From: Trinickia symbiotica
GTDB lineage: Bacteria; Pseudomonadota; Gammaproteobacteria; Burkholderiales; Burkholderiaceae
NCBI RefSeq assembly: GCF_002934455.1
Contig: NZ_PTIR01000008.1
Span: forward strand, 205,467-269,466
Length of the DNA stretch: 64,000 bases
Direction: 5' to 3'
Shown here: positions 26,884-36,210 of the stretch, piece by piece
How the letters are laid out: every line of letters begins with the position of its first letter
Position numbering within the stretch: the first letter of the stretch is position 1
Translations under genes and position numbers: made by a program
The notes under the pieces: generated by a model
Told to the model about the DNA's origin: nothing
The model's input: only the letters and a program-made list of their open reading frames with translations
Databases searched by the model: none

Positions 26884-29636
26884 TCGAATCGATTCTCAAG
26901 CGACGCGCGGGGCTGACGCGCTCGATCGCGGCAAACGCCTGCCGAATGTTGCGCGCGAGCGATCCGGCGTCCCCGTTCCGGCGAAACACCCCTCCGTCGT
27001 CGATGCCCAGCCGGACCGTCACGCGAGCGGCGCTGGCTTTCGCCCTGGCAGCGGGTCTGTCCTGCGCGGGCGGTGCGGCGCTTGCGCAACCTGCCGCCCA
27101 TGCGCAAGCGGTGGGCGTCGAGCGTATCCCGCTGCCGCTCGAAGGCGCCGCCTACCGCGTTGCGCAGGAAGCCTATGCCGCCTATGGGCGAGGCGACTAC
27201 AAGCTCGCGATTGCACGCGCGCGCGAAGCAATCCGCCAGCGGCCCGATGTCGTATCGCTGCGCCTCTTGCTTGCCAACGTGCTTGCCGCGCAGCGCCGCT
27301 ATGGCGAAGCGAGCCGGTCGCTGCGCGAGGCCATCGCGCAACTCGGCCCGGACCGCGCGCTCGTGTCGCGACGCCGGCAGATCGACGCGCTCGGCGCATC
27401 GACGCGCGCCGTCGCGCGTGCAGGCCATTCGAAGCAGGCGGCGGATCCCGACCGATTGACCGGCGCCGCCTATAGTGCCGCGCAGCAGGCCTACAAGGCG
27501 TACAACGCGAAGGACTTCGCAAGCGCGGTCAAATCTGCGCAAGAGGCGATCGGGCTGCGTCCCGACGTATTGCGCCTGCGTCTGCTGCTGATCGACGCGG
27601 CCGGCGCGGCCGGCGACGACAAGCTCGCGTGGGACGCCGATGTCGACGCCGTGAAGCGCCTCGGCGACAACGAAGATCTGCGCCTGCGGCGTCTTTTCGT
27701 CGGTTCGCGGCTTTCGCTGAAGGCGTCCGTCGATGCGTACGACGCGCGCGCAAAGGGCGACTTCGCGGTCGCGGAGCAGGCGGCGCGCAATGCGGTCGAC
27801 TATGCGCCTGATGCGATCGATTATCGGATCGAGCTCTTCGACGTGCTCGCGGCCCAGCGCGAGTGGCCGGCGCTCGAGGCGGCGGCGAGCGACGCGATCG
27901 CCTACGACAACACCGAACTGATGCCGTACGTCTTCCGCGCATACGCAAGGGCCGCGCAGCAGCGGTTCGACGCGGCCGAGCCGGACCTCGACCAGGTCTT
28001 CCACGACAGCGACGCCACGCACGCGAGTCAGAACATCGCTCGCGCGATCGCGGCCGACATCTGGATCGAGGAGGGCCGTCCGCAGCGCGCGCTCGAGAAG
28101 CTCACGGCCCTGCGCCCGACCGGGGACGATAGCGATGCGCTGATCGTCGAGCGGATCGATCGCGCGCGGCGGCGTATCGGCGCGGCCGGGCGTACGTCGG
28201 CGGGTGCCGCGGCGTCGGCACCGGCGGCTGCTTCGACGGCTTCTGCCGCTTCGGCCGCAGCGGGCGCTTCGTCTGCTTCACGCGTAGCCTCTACTTCCAA
28301 TGCTTCCACTACTGCGCCGGCGAGCCCGGTCGATGCCCGCACGCTCGCAGCGCAGGTGGCCGCGAATGCGCGCCCGTCCGTCGAATGCGATGTCGACGAG
28401 TTCGGTGCTGGCTGCGATCCGTCGCCGGCGGATCCGGGGTTCGCGGCGGCGCGCGCGTCCGAGCGTGCCGCCGAGCGTGGCGACAAGAAGGGCGCCGTGC
28501 GCTTCGCGCGGGACGCGGTCGCGGCTGCGCCGACGAGCGCGTTGCATCGCATGGAGCTCGTCGATGCGCTCGACGATGCAGGCGAGACGAAGGAGGCCGG
28601 TGCCGAGGCGCGCGCGATGGTCCGCGACGGCATGCTCGATGCACTCACGCCGATTTCGGCGGCCTACGTTGCGCTGCGTGCCGGCGACGACAAGCGCGCC
28701 GTGCGCGATTTCCGACGCGCGGCGACCGGCGGCAAGCTGTCGGCCGACGAGTTCGCCGACGCCGGCTACGCCGGTCTCGCGGCGGACCGCGATGCCGATG
28801 CGGCGCGCTATTTCGAGCGTGCGATCGACGCGTCGTCGGGCGCGAAGACGAGTTCGCCGGCGGCACGCCAGCAAGTCGAGGACCTGCGCAGCGCGCACGC
28901 CGAGGCGACGCGCAAGTGGGGCTTCGAAGCCTCGCTCGGCTACCGTAGCGCCGGCCTGCAGTCCGGTTTCACGGCGACGCCGTCGCCGACGATCACGAAC
29001 AACTGGCAGGCGGGTGTCGAGGCGTACTGGCGGCCGTTCGGCAGTCTCGGCGATCGGCTGTTCGAAGTCTATGCGCGCGGCGACGAAAGCTTCGGCGTCA
29101 AGGGCGGAGACGCGAGCGGCGCGAGCACGCTCGAGGCGGCGTTCGGCGCGCGTGCGAAGCCGTTCGCGGATCTCGATGCGATCGTCGCGTTCGAGCGGAT
29201 CGTGGCGATCGGCTCGCGGGCGCAGGGCGACTGGCTTGCGCGGATTGGCTACTCGGGCGGAATCGGCACCGAGCGGCGCATCGACGTGCCGTCCTGGTGG
29301 ACGGTCCAGGGGTACGCCGAAGCGGGGCACTTCGTCAACGCGGGCTCGACCTACGCGACGGCTAGCCTCGAAGCAGGGCGCACGTTCCGGATCGACCGCG
29401 TAACGCCACGCTGGACGGTGTTCCCGTATGCCGTGATCGGCGCCGACTACGACTCGAGCATCGACCGCAGCATCCCGCTCGGCGCGGGGCTCGGCGTGTC
29501 AACGCGCTATGTGTTCCGCGACAGCAAGTACGATGCGCCGCGCTCGTATGTCGATCTCTCGCTGCAATACCGGCTCAGGTTGGCAGGTGACGATCGTGCG
29601 CGCGGGGTGTTTTTTGAAACGGTGTTTTCTTACTGA
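26880..29636 (+). CDS. nfrA: NfrA-like TPR/outer-membrane polysaccharide export protein
   Basis: 918-residue protein coupled to nfrB by an ATGA overlap. A hydrophobic signal (AALAFALAAGLSCAGGAALAQ) lies at about residues 50-70; ATG 27003 would place it at the very N-terminus and may be the real start. The periplasmic part carries tetratricopeptide-like helices, for example AQEAYAAYGRGDYKLAIARA and a repeat AQQAYKAYNAKDFASAVKSA. An Ala/Ser-rich linker is near 440-480, and the C-terminal ~250 residues resemble the NfrA C-terminal beta-rich domain ending in FFETVFSY. In E. coli NfrA is the outer-membrane phage N4 receptor component and export partner of NfrB. Confidence 0.82.
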   Translation: MIESILKRRAGLTRSIAANACRMLRASDPASPFRRNTPPSSMPSRTVTRAALAFALAAGLSCAGGAALAQPAAHAQAVGVERIPLPLEGAAYRVAQEAYAAYGRGDYKLAIARAREAIRQRPDVVSLRLLLANVLAAQRRYGEASRSLREAIAQLGPDRALVSRRRQIDALGASTRAVARAGHSKQAADPDRLTGAAYSAAQQAYKAYNAKDFASAVKSAQEAIGLRPDVLRLRLLLIDAAGAAGDDKLAWDADVDAVKRLGDNEDLRLRRLFVGSRLSLKASVDAYDARAKGDFAVAEQAARNAVDYAPDAIDYRIELFDVLAAQREWPALEAAASDAIAYDNTELMPYVFRAYARAAQQRFDAAEPDLDQVFHDSDATHASQNIARAIAADIWIEEGRPQRALEKLTALRPTGDDSDALIVERIDRARRRIGAAGRTSAGAAASAPAAASTASAASAAAGASSASRVASTSNASTTAPASPVDARTLAAQVAANARPSVECDVDEFGAGCDPSPADPGFAAARASERAAERGDKKGAVRFARDAVAAAPTSALHRMELVDALDDAGETKEAGAEARAMVRDGMLDALTPISAAYVALRAGDDKRAVRDFRRAATGGKLSADEFADAGYAGLAADRDADAARYFERAIDASSGAKTSSPAARQQVEDLRSAHAEATRKWGFEASLGYRSAGLQSGFTATPSPTITNNWQAGVEAYWRPFGSLGDRLFEVYARGDESFGVKGGDASGASTLEAAFGARAKPFADLDAIVAFERIVAIGSRAQGDWLARIGYSGGIGTERRIDVPSWWTVQGYAEAGHFVNAGSTYATASLEAGRTFRIDRVTPRWTVFPYAVIGADYDSSIDRSIPLGAGLGVSTRYVFRDSKYDAPRSYVDLSLQYRLRLAGDDRARGVFFETVFSY

Positions 29637-29706
29637 TCGGCGCGCGTGCGACGGTGCGACCGTGCATGCGGCGCCGCGTGGTCCGCTTATGCAGTACGAC
29701 GAAGCA

Positions 29707-30471
29707 ATGACGAACGAACGCAAGATGAAGATGAAGCAATCGAATTTGAGCCTGAGCGTTGCATGTTGCGCGGCGGCCATCGCGCTTGGCGCGATCGTCG
29801 CGCCGACCGTGGCGAGTGCCGCGGCACAAGACGTGGCGAACCTCTACGGTCCGCAGCCGCCAGCCGATGCCACCTATCTGCGCGTCGTGAACCTGTCGGG
29901 GCAGGCGGTCCGCGTCGCGCTGCCGGGCAGCGCGCGCGCCGGCGTCCTCGCAGCGGGCGCGGCGACGAAGCTGAGCGTCGTCCCGGCGGGTACGCCGTTG
30001 CGCGTGGCCGTCGACGGCAAGGACTTCGCGCCCGAGCCGAGCACCAAGGCGCCGGCCGATGCGCTGGCGGCGACGAACGCGACAGCCGGGACGGTCATCA
30101 CGGTTGCGCTCACGCGCGACGCCGACGGCTGGCACACTCAGCGGATCGCGCAGCCCTACGCAACTACCGACGCATTGCGTGCGACGTTGCGCGTCCTCAA
30201 CTTCGCGGGCGGGTGCGACGGCAAAGTGATCGTCGACGGCAGCCATGCGGCCGTCTTCGCGAACGTCCCCGCCACCGAGGCGGCGCAGCGCACGATCAAC
30301 CCTGTCGCCGCGAATCTCGTCGGGCAGTGCGGTGCGGCGTCGACGGCGGCGTTCGCGCTGCCGAAACTCGCGGCGGGTGACAGCTACACGCTGATCCTCT
30401 CGGGCTCCGCGGCGAAGCCGGTGCTGAGCGGCACGCGTGACGAGCTGGCCTGGCCCGCGCCCACGAATTGA
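29707..30471 (+). CDS. AlgF-like periplasmic polysaccharide O-acetylation protein
   Basis: 254-residue secreted protein with a signal peptide (KQSNLSLSVACCAAAIALGA, cleavage near VASAAA) followed by DVANLYGPQPPADATYLRVV. This opening, with LYGPQPP and RVVNLSGQ, resembles AlgF of the alginate acetylation complex. Two similar beta-sandwich halves (LRVVNLSGQAVRVAL and LRVLNFAGGCDGKVIV) fit AlgF's two-domain layout. AlgF links the SGNH acetyltransferases in the periplasm. The start is chosen among three nearby ATGs (29689, 29707, 29725), none with a strong ribosome-binding site. The next gene follows closely. Confidence 0.75.
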   Translation: MTNERKMKMKQSNLSLSVACCAAAIALGAIVAPTVASAAAQDVANLYGPQPPADATYLRVVNLSGQAVRVALPGSARAGVLAAGAATKLSVVPAGTPLRVAVDGKDFAPEPSTKAPADALAATNATAGTVITVALTRDADGWHTQRIAQPYATTDALRATLRVLNFAGGCDGKVIVDGSHAAVFANVPATEAAQRTINPVAANLVGQCGAASTAAFALPKLAAGDSYTLILSGSAAKPVLSGTRDELAWPAPTN

Positions 30472-30536
30472 CGCACGCCGCGCACGTTGCGGACTTGCGG
30501 AGTTGCGGCCGCCCCGGCGGCCCACCCGAATTTCGA

Positions 30537-31580
30537 ATGCAGACGAACCCGACCCTCGACATGAAACCGACGACGATACGTCAACCCGGCACCCTCGATA
30601 CCGCTCATGACGCGCGGCGGCGCCGTCTCTTGCTTGCGTTCGCGGCCCTGCCGCTCGCGAGCCTGCCGTTCGTGCCGCGCACGGCGCGCGCGGCGCAGCA
30701 GGCCGTGATCGAAGGCCGCGATCGATGGCTCTTTCCGGGCTGGGAGAGCTTCGTCGAAGACGAGACGCCCGCGTGCCTGCGCATCGTCGATCTGATCGGC
30801 AAGGTGGCCGACAAAATGGCCGCGCGCGGGATCCACTGCACGACCGTGATCGCGCCGCTCAAGGCGCGTGCGAGCGCTGACAAGCTGGCTGACGGACAAG
30901 CCGTATCCGATGCGGTCATGAAGCGCTACGCGGCGCTCTTTGCGCACGCGGCGGAAATCAAGCTCGACATGGTGGACGGCGAGGCGGCGCTCAAGGCCGT
31001 GGACACGAGTGCGGACAACACGTACATCCGTGCCGACTACCACTGGTCCGCCCATACGTCGGAGGCCTTCGCCGATGCGACGGCCGAGCGCCTGCGCGCG
31101 AGCAAGGTGCTCGATGGCGCGCACGGCGACGGTACGCCGCTCGGCGATTGGACCGAAGAGGTCAATTACGGCGACCTCGCCAATCTTCTGCCGCCGGAGC
31201 GCAAGCGCGCGATCGGCAAGGACCGATTCATCGTTCGCCAGGAGCAGGCCGAGGGCGGACTGCTCGCGGGCGCTGCGTCCATCGTGCACGTGGTCGGCAA
31301 CAGCATGGTGCAGCCGTATCTCGGCTTTCCGCAGAAACTCTCGAACGTGCTCGAACTGCCGGTCGGACTCACTTGGACATTCGGCGATACGGGACCGTGG
31401 AAGACGCTCGTCGATTATCTGGAATCGGCTGACTTCAAGCAAAACACGCCGAAGGCGATCGTCTGGCAGTTCAACGAAGGGCAGATGATGTTTGGCCCTG
31501 GCGCGACGGGCCAATGGGATCCGAAGTCGATCCAGCCCGACGGCGACTGGCTCGCACGCGTCGAGAAGGCGCTCGCCTGA
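30537..31580 (+). CDS. AlgX/AlgJ-like SGNH O-acyltransferase (first of two)
   Basis: 347-residue periplasmic protein with an Arg-rich, Tat-like signal (RRRRLLLAFAALPLASLPF, cleavage near ARAAQ). The SGNH-type active site is visible: Asp167 and His169 in DYHW, and Ser256 in VGNSMVQ, the place of the family GDS serine. AlgX-type enzymes take an acyl group delivered across the membrane by AlgI and place it on the polysaccharide. The frame is open 23 codons further up, to a TTG overlapping the previous stop; ATG 30537 is preferred and 30561 is possible. Its stop overlaps the next start. Confidence 0.82.
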   Translation: MQTNPTLDMKPTTIRQPGTLDTAHDARRRRLLLAFAALPLASLPFVPRTARAAQQAVIEGRDRWLFPGWESFVEDETPACLRIVDLIGKVADKMAARGIHCTTVIAPLKARASADKLADGQAVSDAVMKRYAALFAHAAEIKLDMVDGEAALKAVDTSADNTYIRADYHWSAHTSEAFADATAERLRASKVLDGAHGDGTPLGDWTEEVNYGDLANLLPPERKRAIGKDRFIVRQEQAEGGLLAGAASIVHVVGNSMVQPYLGFPQKLSNVLELPVGLTWTFGDTGPWKTLVDYLESADFKQNTPKAIVWQFNEGQMMFGPGATGQWDPKSIQPDGDWLARVEKALA

Positions 31581-32785
31581 TGAGCACGACGGTCGATCAG
31601 GGGGCACCGGCCGATCAGCGCACCGCCCAGACGGCGGCCGCGGATCGCTCCGGGGCCGGGGGCGCCGGTCCCTCCGGCGAGGCGCGCGCACACCGGCGCA
31701 TGGCCTGGTGCGTGGTCGTGTTGCTCGCGGCCGGGCTCGCGCTGGCCGTCGCATCGCTCGCGCGGCTCACGCGCGACGATCCGGCATTCGATCTTGCGTC
31801 ACGCGCCGCCTGGCGTGACGGCAGCGTCCTGCACCGCATCGATCGCGCGATCGACGTGCCCTATGCACCTTTTCTGCGGCGGTGGCAGGCCGCGCTGCGC
31901 TACCGGTTGCTCGGCGACCTCGGATCGCAGGTGCGGGAGGGTTGTCCCGGCTGGCTCTTTTATGCGGATGGGTTGCGCCCGCCCCCCGCCACCGCGAACG
32001 TCGAGCCCGTCGACGCGGCGCTGAACGCGCGCGTGGCGACGCTGCACCGTTATGCCGAGGCGCTCCGCAGCAACGGCATCGCGCTCGTCGTCGTGACGGT
32101 GCCGGACAAGGCGCGCGTCGAGACAGCGGCGCTCTGTGGCCTACGGCAAGACCCGCGGATGACGATGCGTTTCGACGCATGGCGCCATGCGCTCGCGGCG
32201 GCCGGCGTCGCGCACGTCGATCTGCTCGACGCATTGCGCGCGGCCCGGCCCGCGTTTTATCGGACCGATGTCCATTGGAATGCCGCGGGTGCGCAAGCGG
32301 CCGCCGATGCGGTCGGCGCCAAAGTGCTCCCGATTTTAGGCGCGCGCGGCGACGTGCGTTTCGCGACCGAGCGCGCACGCACGGCGACCCCGCGCGTCGG
32401 CGATCTGCTGAAGCTGGCCGGGCTCGGTGACGTCCCTGACGGCTGGCGTCCGGCGCCCGATCTCGAGGTGGATGAAACGATGCATGTGCAAACGAGCGGC
32501 GGCCTGCTCGACGACGGCCCGCCACCCGAGGTGCTGTTGGCGGGCAGCTCGTTCTCGCGTCGCAGCGCCTTTGCCGAGCGGCTCGGCGCCGCGCTCGGCC
32601 GCGAGATCTGGAATACGAGCCTCGACGATGGCCAATTCGATCGCGCGCTGGCCGCGCAATGGACGCAGCGTGCGAGCTGGCCGAAGAGCCTGCGTGTCGT
32701 CGTCTGGGAGATGTCCGAAGACGCGCTCTCGATGCCGCCGGGGGACGCACGCGTTGCCGATGCCTCCCGCGACCAAAAGAACTGA
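31580..32785 (+). CDS. AlgJ-like membrane-anchored SGNH O-acyltransferase (second of two)
   Basis: 401-residue protein with an N-terminal membrane anchor (MAWCVVVLLAAGLALAVASL at about residues 41-60) and a periplasmic SGNH hydrolase-like domain. The active-site pieces are Asp230-x-His232 in TDVHW and the serine in AGSSFSRRS (Ser323/Ser324). It also carries PGWLFYADGL, as in AlgJ. It is coupled to the preceding AlgX/J-like gene by ATGA and to the AlgI-like gene nine bases downstream. Two SGNH proteins beside one MBOAT recall alginate AlgJ plus AlgX, or one acetyl- and one alanyl-transfer partner. Confidence 0.85.
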   Translation: MSTTVDQGAPADQRTAQTAAADRSGAGGAGPSGEARAHRRMAWCVVVLLAAGLALAVASLARLTRDDPAFDLASRAAWRDGSVLHRIDRAIDVPYAPFLRRWQAALRYRLLGDLGSQVREGCPGWLFYADGLRPPPATANVEPVDAALNARVATLHRYAEALRSNGIALVVVTVPDKARVETAALCGLRQDPRMTMRFDAWRHALAAAGVAHVDLLDALRAARPAFYRTDVHWNAAGAQAAADAVGAKVLPILGARGDVRFATERARTATPRVGDLLKLAGLGDVPDGWRPAPDLEVDETMHVQTSGGLLDDGPPPEVLLAGSSFSRRSAFAERLGAALGREIWNTSLDDGQFDRALAAQWTQRASWPKSLRVVVWEMSEDALSMPPGDARVADASRDQKN

Positions 32786-32794
32786 AGTCCGACG

Positions 32795-34432
32795 ATGCTA
32801 TTCAACTCGTTCCTGTTCCTCACGCTGTTCTTGCCGATTGCGCTGGCGGGCTACTACACCGCCGGTGCGCGGCATCCACGCGCCGCGGCGCTCTGGCTCT
32901 GCGCGGCGTCGATCGTCTTTTACGGTGCGTGGAATCCCGCGTTCGTCGGCTTGCTCGCCATCTCCATCGCGTTCAACTATGCGATGAGCCGGGCGATCAT
33001 GGCCGCCGCCCCGAACTCGCGCGCGCGACGCGCATGGCTCGCGTTCGCGATCGCGATCGATCTCGGCGTGCTGGTTCGATACAAGTACCTCGCGCTGCTA
33101 GCGGGCACCTTGATCGAATGGACCGGCATCGTGCCGCACGGTGCGCTCGGGCTCGCGGCGCAAAGCGTGGCGTTGCCGCTCGGCGTGTCTTTCTTCACGT
33201 TCACGCAGATCGGCTACCTGCTCGACTGCAATGCGCGCATCGTGAAGACGCCCGATGCGCTCGGCTTCGTGCAGTTCGTCACGTTCTTTCCGCACCTGAT
33301 CGCGGGACCGATCCTGCATCACAAAGAGATGATGACGCAGTTCGCGCAGCCTGAAACGTACCGATGGCGCGCCGAAAACTTTTCAGTGGGCGCGACGGTG
33401 TTCGCGATGGGACTCGCGAAGAAGCTGCTGCTGGCCGATCCGATCGCACCATTCGCCGACGCGGGCTTCGCGGCGCCCGGCTCGTTGCAGACGCTGGCGG
33501 CGTGGGGCACGTGCCTCGCCTATGCTATGCAGCTCTACTTCGATTTCTCAGGATACTCGGATATGGCCGTGGGGCTTGCCAAGCTGTTCGGCGTGCGGTT
33601 TCCGCTCAACTTCAATTCGCCGTTCAAGGCCACGAGCATCATCGACTTCTGGCAGCGCTGGCATATGACGCTCACGCGTTACCTGAGCGCCTACCTCTAC
33701 TACCCGCTCGCGATGCGCATCAACCGGGGTCGTGCCGCGCGCGGTCGAACGACGGGGCGCGCAGCCCAGCAGTCGGTCCCGGGTTTCGCTACGACGGTCG
33801 CGGTGCCGACGTTCTACACGATGGGTCTCGCCGGCATTTGGCATGGCGCCGGCTTGCAGTATCTGATCTACGGGCTGCTCCACGCGGGCTATCTGACCAT
33901 CAACCATGCGTACCGGGCCTGGCGCGCCGAGCCGCCGACCGCAACCGCGGCATCGGGGGCTCGCGCCGTGCCGCACACGGGCTTCGCGGCGCGGCTGCGC
34001 CACGTCGCGAACGTCCTCGTCACGTTCGTCGCGGTGCTCGTCGCCTTCGTGTTCTTCCGCGCGCACGGCATGGACGACGCTTGGGCGTTGTTGAAGGGGA
34101 TGCTCGGCTTGCGCGGTATTGAGTCGATCGATGCATGGCCGATCGGGCATGCATCGATCGACATCGGCGCGCTCGAAGTGCTGCGGCTTACGCTGGGCCG
34201 AACGCTGCCCGCGCTGCAGATCGCCGCGCTGCTTGCGATCGCCTGGTTCGCGCCGAATTCGCATCAACTCATGGGCCGCTTTTCGCCGGCACTCGATCGC
34301 GCCGCGCTCGACGTGCCCGCGTGGCTCGTCTGGCGTCCGTCGTGGCGCTGGGCAGTCGTGACGTTCGCGCTGCTGTTCGTCTGCGCGGCGCAGCTGCACG
34401 GCGAAGTGCGCTTTCTTTATTTCCAGTTCTAG
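32795..34432 (+). CDS. MBOAT-family O-acyltransferase (AlgI/DltB-like)
   Basis: 545-residue multi-pass inner-membrane protein. AlgI-type motifs are FPHLIAGPILHHKEM near residue 165, FDFSGYSDMAVGLAKLFG near 250, FWQRWHMTLTRYL near 285 and the catalytic histidine His350 in GIWHGAG. MBOAT proteins of this group pass an acyl group from a cytoplasmic donor to a periplasmic SGNH protein: acetyl in AlgI, D-alanyl in DltB. Here it stands between AlgJ/X-like genes and a DltC/DltA-like pair, so either chemistry, or both, is possible. Some 40 residues near 320 and 390 are low-complexity insertions. Confidence 0.93.
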   Translation: MLFNSFLFLTLFLPIALAGYYTAGARHPRAAALWLCAASIVFYGAWNPAFVGLLAISIAFNYAMSRAIMAAAPNSRARRAWLAFAIAIDLGVLVRYKYLALLAGTLIEWTGIVPHGALGLAAQSVALPLGVSFFTFTQIGYLLDCNARIVKTPDALGFVQFVTFFPHLIAGPILHHKEMMTQFAQPETYRWRAENFSVGATVFAMGLAKKLLLADPIAPFADAGFAAPGSLQTLAAWGTCLAYAMQLYFDFSGYSDMAVGLAKLFGVRFPLNFNSPFKATSIIDFWQRWHMTLTRYLSAYLYYPLAMRINRGRAARGRTTGRAAQQSVPGFATTVAVPTFYTMGLAGIWHGAGLQYLIYGLLHAGYLTINHAYRAWRAEPPTATAASGARAVPHTGFAARLRHVANVLVTFVAVLVAFVFFRAHGMDDAWALLKGMLGLRGIESIDAWPIGHASIDIGALEVLRLTLGRTLPALQIAALLAIAWFAPNSHQLMGRFSPALDRAALDVPAWLVWRPSWRWAVVTFALLFVCAAQLHGEVRFLYFQF

Positions 34433-34445
34433 AAGGGGATATCCC

Positions 34446-34682
34446 ATGCGTTCAACGTCTGAGCTGCTCGCTGAAGTGAAAGAGATCGTCGAATCGGTCG
34501 TGCTGCGCGCGGTCGAAATCGATACGCCGCTCATCGAGTCGGGGCTTGTCGATTCGGTGTTGGCCGTCGAAATCGTGCTGCGCGTCGAGGTCGTGCTCGG
34601 CGTGCATGTGCCGCCGACCGAAATCGCCGAGCACCTCGCGACCGTGCAAGCGCTCGCGTCGTTCGTCGCTGAGAATCCGTAG
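34446..34682 (+). CDS. Acyl carrier protein, DltC-like
   Basis: 78-residue carrier protein. The phosphopantetheine-attachment serine is Ser37 in LIESGLVDSVLAVEI. The surrounding layout, with ESGLVDS, then EIVLRVE and VHVPPTE, follows DltC (D-alanyl carrier protein) more than fatty-acid ACP, whose motif is usually DSLxxVEL. It sits directly before a DltA-like ligase, its presumed loader, and after the MBOAT protein, its presumed acceptor. AGAAGGGGATAT provides a ribosome-binding site. Activation needs a phosphopantetheinyl transferase encoded elsewhere. Confidence 0.88.
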   Translation: MRSTSELLAEVKEIVESVVLRAVEIDTPLIESGLVDSVLAVEIVLRVEVVLGVHVPPTEIAEHLATVQALASFVAENP

Positions 34683-34692
34683 AGCGGCCGCC

Positions 34693-36210
34693 ATGCGTTT
34701 CGATCTGGCTACGAGTCGTTTCGTCGATACATCGCTGCGCCCGGACGCGAGCGCAGTCGTCGGCGCGGACCGCACATTGAGCTGGCGCGAGCTCGAGGCC
34801 GAGGCCTCGGCGTGGCGCGACGCGGCCGTTGCCGCAGGCTATGGTGCCGACACACCCGTGATCGTGCACGGACACAAGGAAGCGGCGTTCTTCGTCGCGA
34901 TGACGGGCGCGTTGCTGCTCGGTGCACCGTTCGTGCCGCTCGATACCATCTATCCTGAAGAGCGCATGCATCGCATCGCGCGTACGCTCGATGCTCATGC
35001 GTACTTCGACGCGCGCAGCGGCGCCTTCAAGTCATTCGACGAAAGACGATCAACGCGCACACCGGCGTTGCGCGAGACCTCGCTCGCCTACGTGCTCTTC
35101 ACCTCGGGCACGACCGGCGAGCCGAAGGGCGTGCAGATCGGGCGCGAGAGCGTCGAGGCGCTCGTCGATTGGATGGCGGCCGACTTCGGGCTCGGCGCGA
35201 ATCCGGTATTCCTGAATCAGGCACCGTTCAGCTTCGATCTTTCGATGTACGAAGTATTCGCCACGCTCGCCCTCGGCGGAACGATCGTGCTTGCCGAGCG
35301 CACCGTGGCCGTGCCAGGCCCCGCGTTCGTCGAGTTCCTCGCGAGGGAGCATGTCGATACCTGGGTCTCCACACCGTCGTTCGCGCAACAGCAGTTGCTC
35401 CATCCGCGATTCACGCAGGAGGCGCTGCCGGCGCTGCGCACCTTTCTCTTCTGTGGGGAAGTCCTGCCTGTTCCGCTTGCGCGGCGGCTGCGCGAGCGTT
35501 TTCCTGACGCGCGCATCATCAACACCTACGGACCGACCGAGGCCACGGTCGCGACGACATGGATCGTCGTCGACGACGCGGTGCTGGCCGCGCATCCCGA
35601 GCGTCTGCCGATTGGATACGCGCGTCGCTCGGGGGCGGTGTTCATCGATGATGGCGAGCTTTGCATTGCCGGGCCGCACGTTATGCGCGGCTATCTGAAC
35701 CGCGACGATCTGAACGCCACGCGCATGTTCACGCGCGATGGCATGCGCGCTTTTCGGACCGGCGACCTCGGCAGCGTCGAGAGCGACGGACTGCTTTTTT
35801 GCCAGGGGCGCATCGACGATCAAGTCAAAGTCGGCGGTTACCGGATCGAGCTCATGGAAATCGACGCGGCGCTGCGTGCGCTGGACGGCGCCGCGAGCGC
35901 GGCGGCCGTTGCTCTGCGCCGGCCCGACGGCACCGTTGCACGCATCGTCGCGTTCATCGCCACGGGCCGGGACGACGGCGTTTTGCCTGAAGCGCTGCGC
36001 GATTGGAAAACGCAGCTCGCGACGCATCTGCCGCCTTATATGATTCCTTCGGAGCTGCTTGCGTGTGAGTCGTTGCCCGTGTCGGTCAACTTCAAGACGG
36101 ATCGGGCGAGGCTCGCTCTGGAATACCGTAGTCGCAGCAGTGCTCGCCCAGCGAGCAATGAACAAGGTGAGCGTGGAGGCCATGTCATAGCCGGTCCGGC
36201 GGCAAGCTGA
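34693..36210 (+). CDS. dltA: D-alanine--carrier protein ligase (DltA-like adenylating enzyme)
   Basis: 505-residue ANL-superfamily enzyme. Motifs in order are FTSGTTGEPKGVQI near residue 137, FLNQAPFSFDLS near 175, WVSTPSF near 225, FLFCGEVLPV with Cys254, NTYGPTEATVA near 277, RTGDLG near 355, GRIDDQVKVGGYRIEL near 373 and the catalytic lysine Lys468 in NFKTDR. In Bacillus DltA the cysteine of FCGEVLP is the residue that selects D- over L-alanine, and the NQAPFSFDLS and STPSF blocks are DltA-specific, so D-alanine is the predicted substrate. It should load the preceding DltC-like carrier. ATG 34693 was chosen; the open frame upstream overlaps the carrier gene. The C-terminal tail (last ~25 residues) is not conserved. 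Confidence 0.9.
   Translation: MRFDLATSRFVDTSLRPDASAVVGADRTLSWRELEAEASAWRDAAVAAGYGADTPVIVHGHKEAAFFVAMTGALLLGAPFVPLDTIYPEERMHRIARTLDAHAYFDARSGAFKSFDERRSTRTPALRETSLAYVLFTSGTTGEPKGVQIGRESVEALVDWMAADFGLGANPVFLNQAPFSFDLSMYEVFATLALGGTIVLAERTVAVPGPAFVEFLAREHVDTWVSTPSFAQQQLLHPRFTQEALPALRTFLFCGEVLPVPLARRLRERFPDARIINTYGPTEATVATTWIVVDDAVLAAHPERLPIGYARRSGAVFIDDGELCIAGPHVMRGYLNRDDLNATRMFTRDGMRAFRTGDLGSVESDGLLFCQGRIDDQVKVGGYRIELMEIDAALRALDGAASAAAVALRRPDGTVARIVAFIATGRDDGVLPEALRDWKTQLATHLPPYMIPSELLACESLPVSVNFKTDRARLALEYRSRSSARPASNEQGERGGHVIAGPAAS

Noticed and set aside
26880..29636. The NfrA-like gene as a phage gene
   Set aside because: Its relatives are named as phage N4 adsorption proteins because they are receptors on the bacterial side; the operon context is polysaccharide export.
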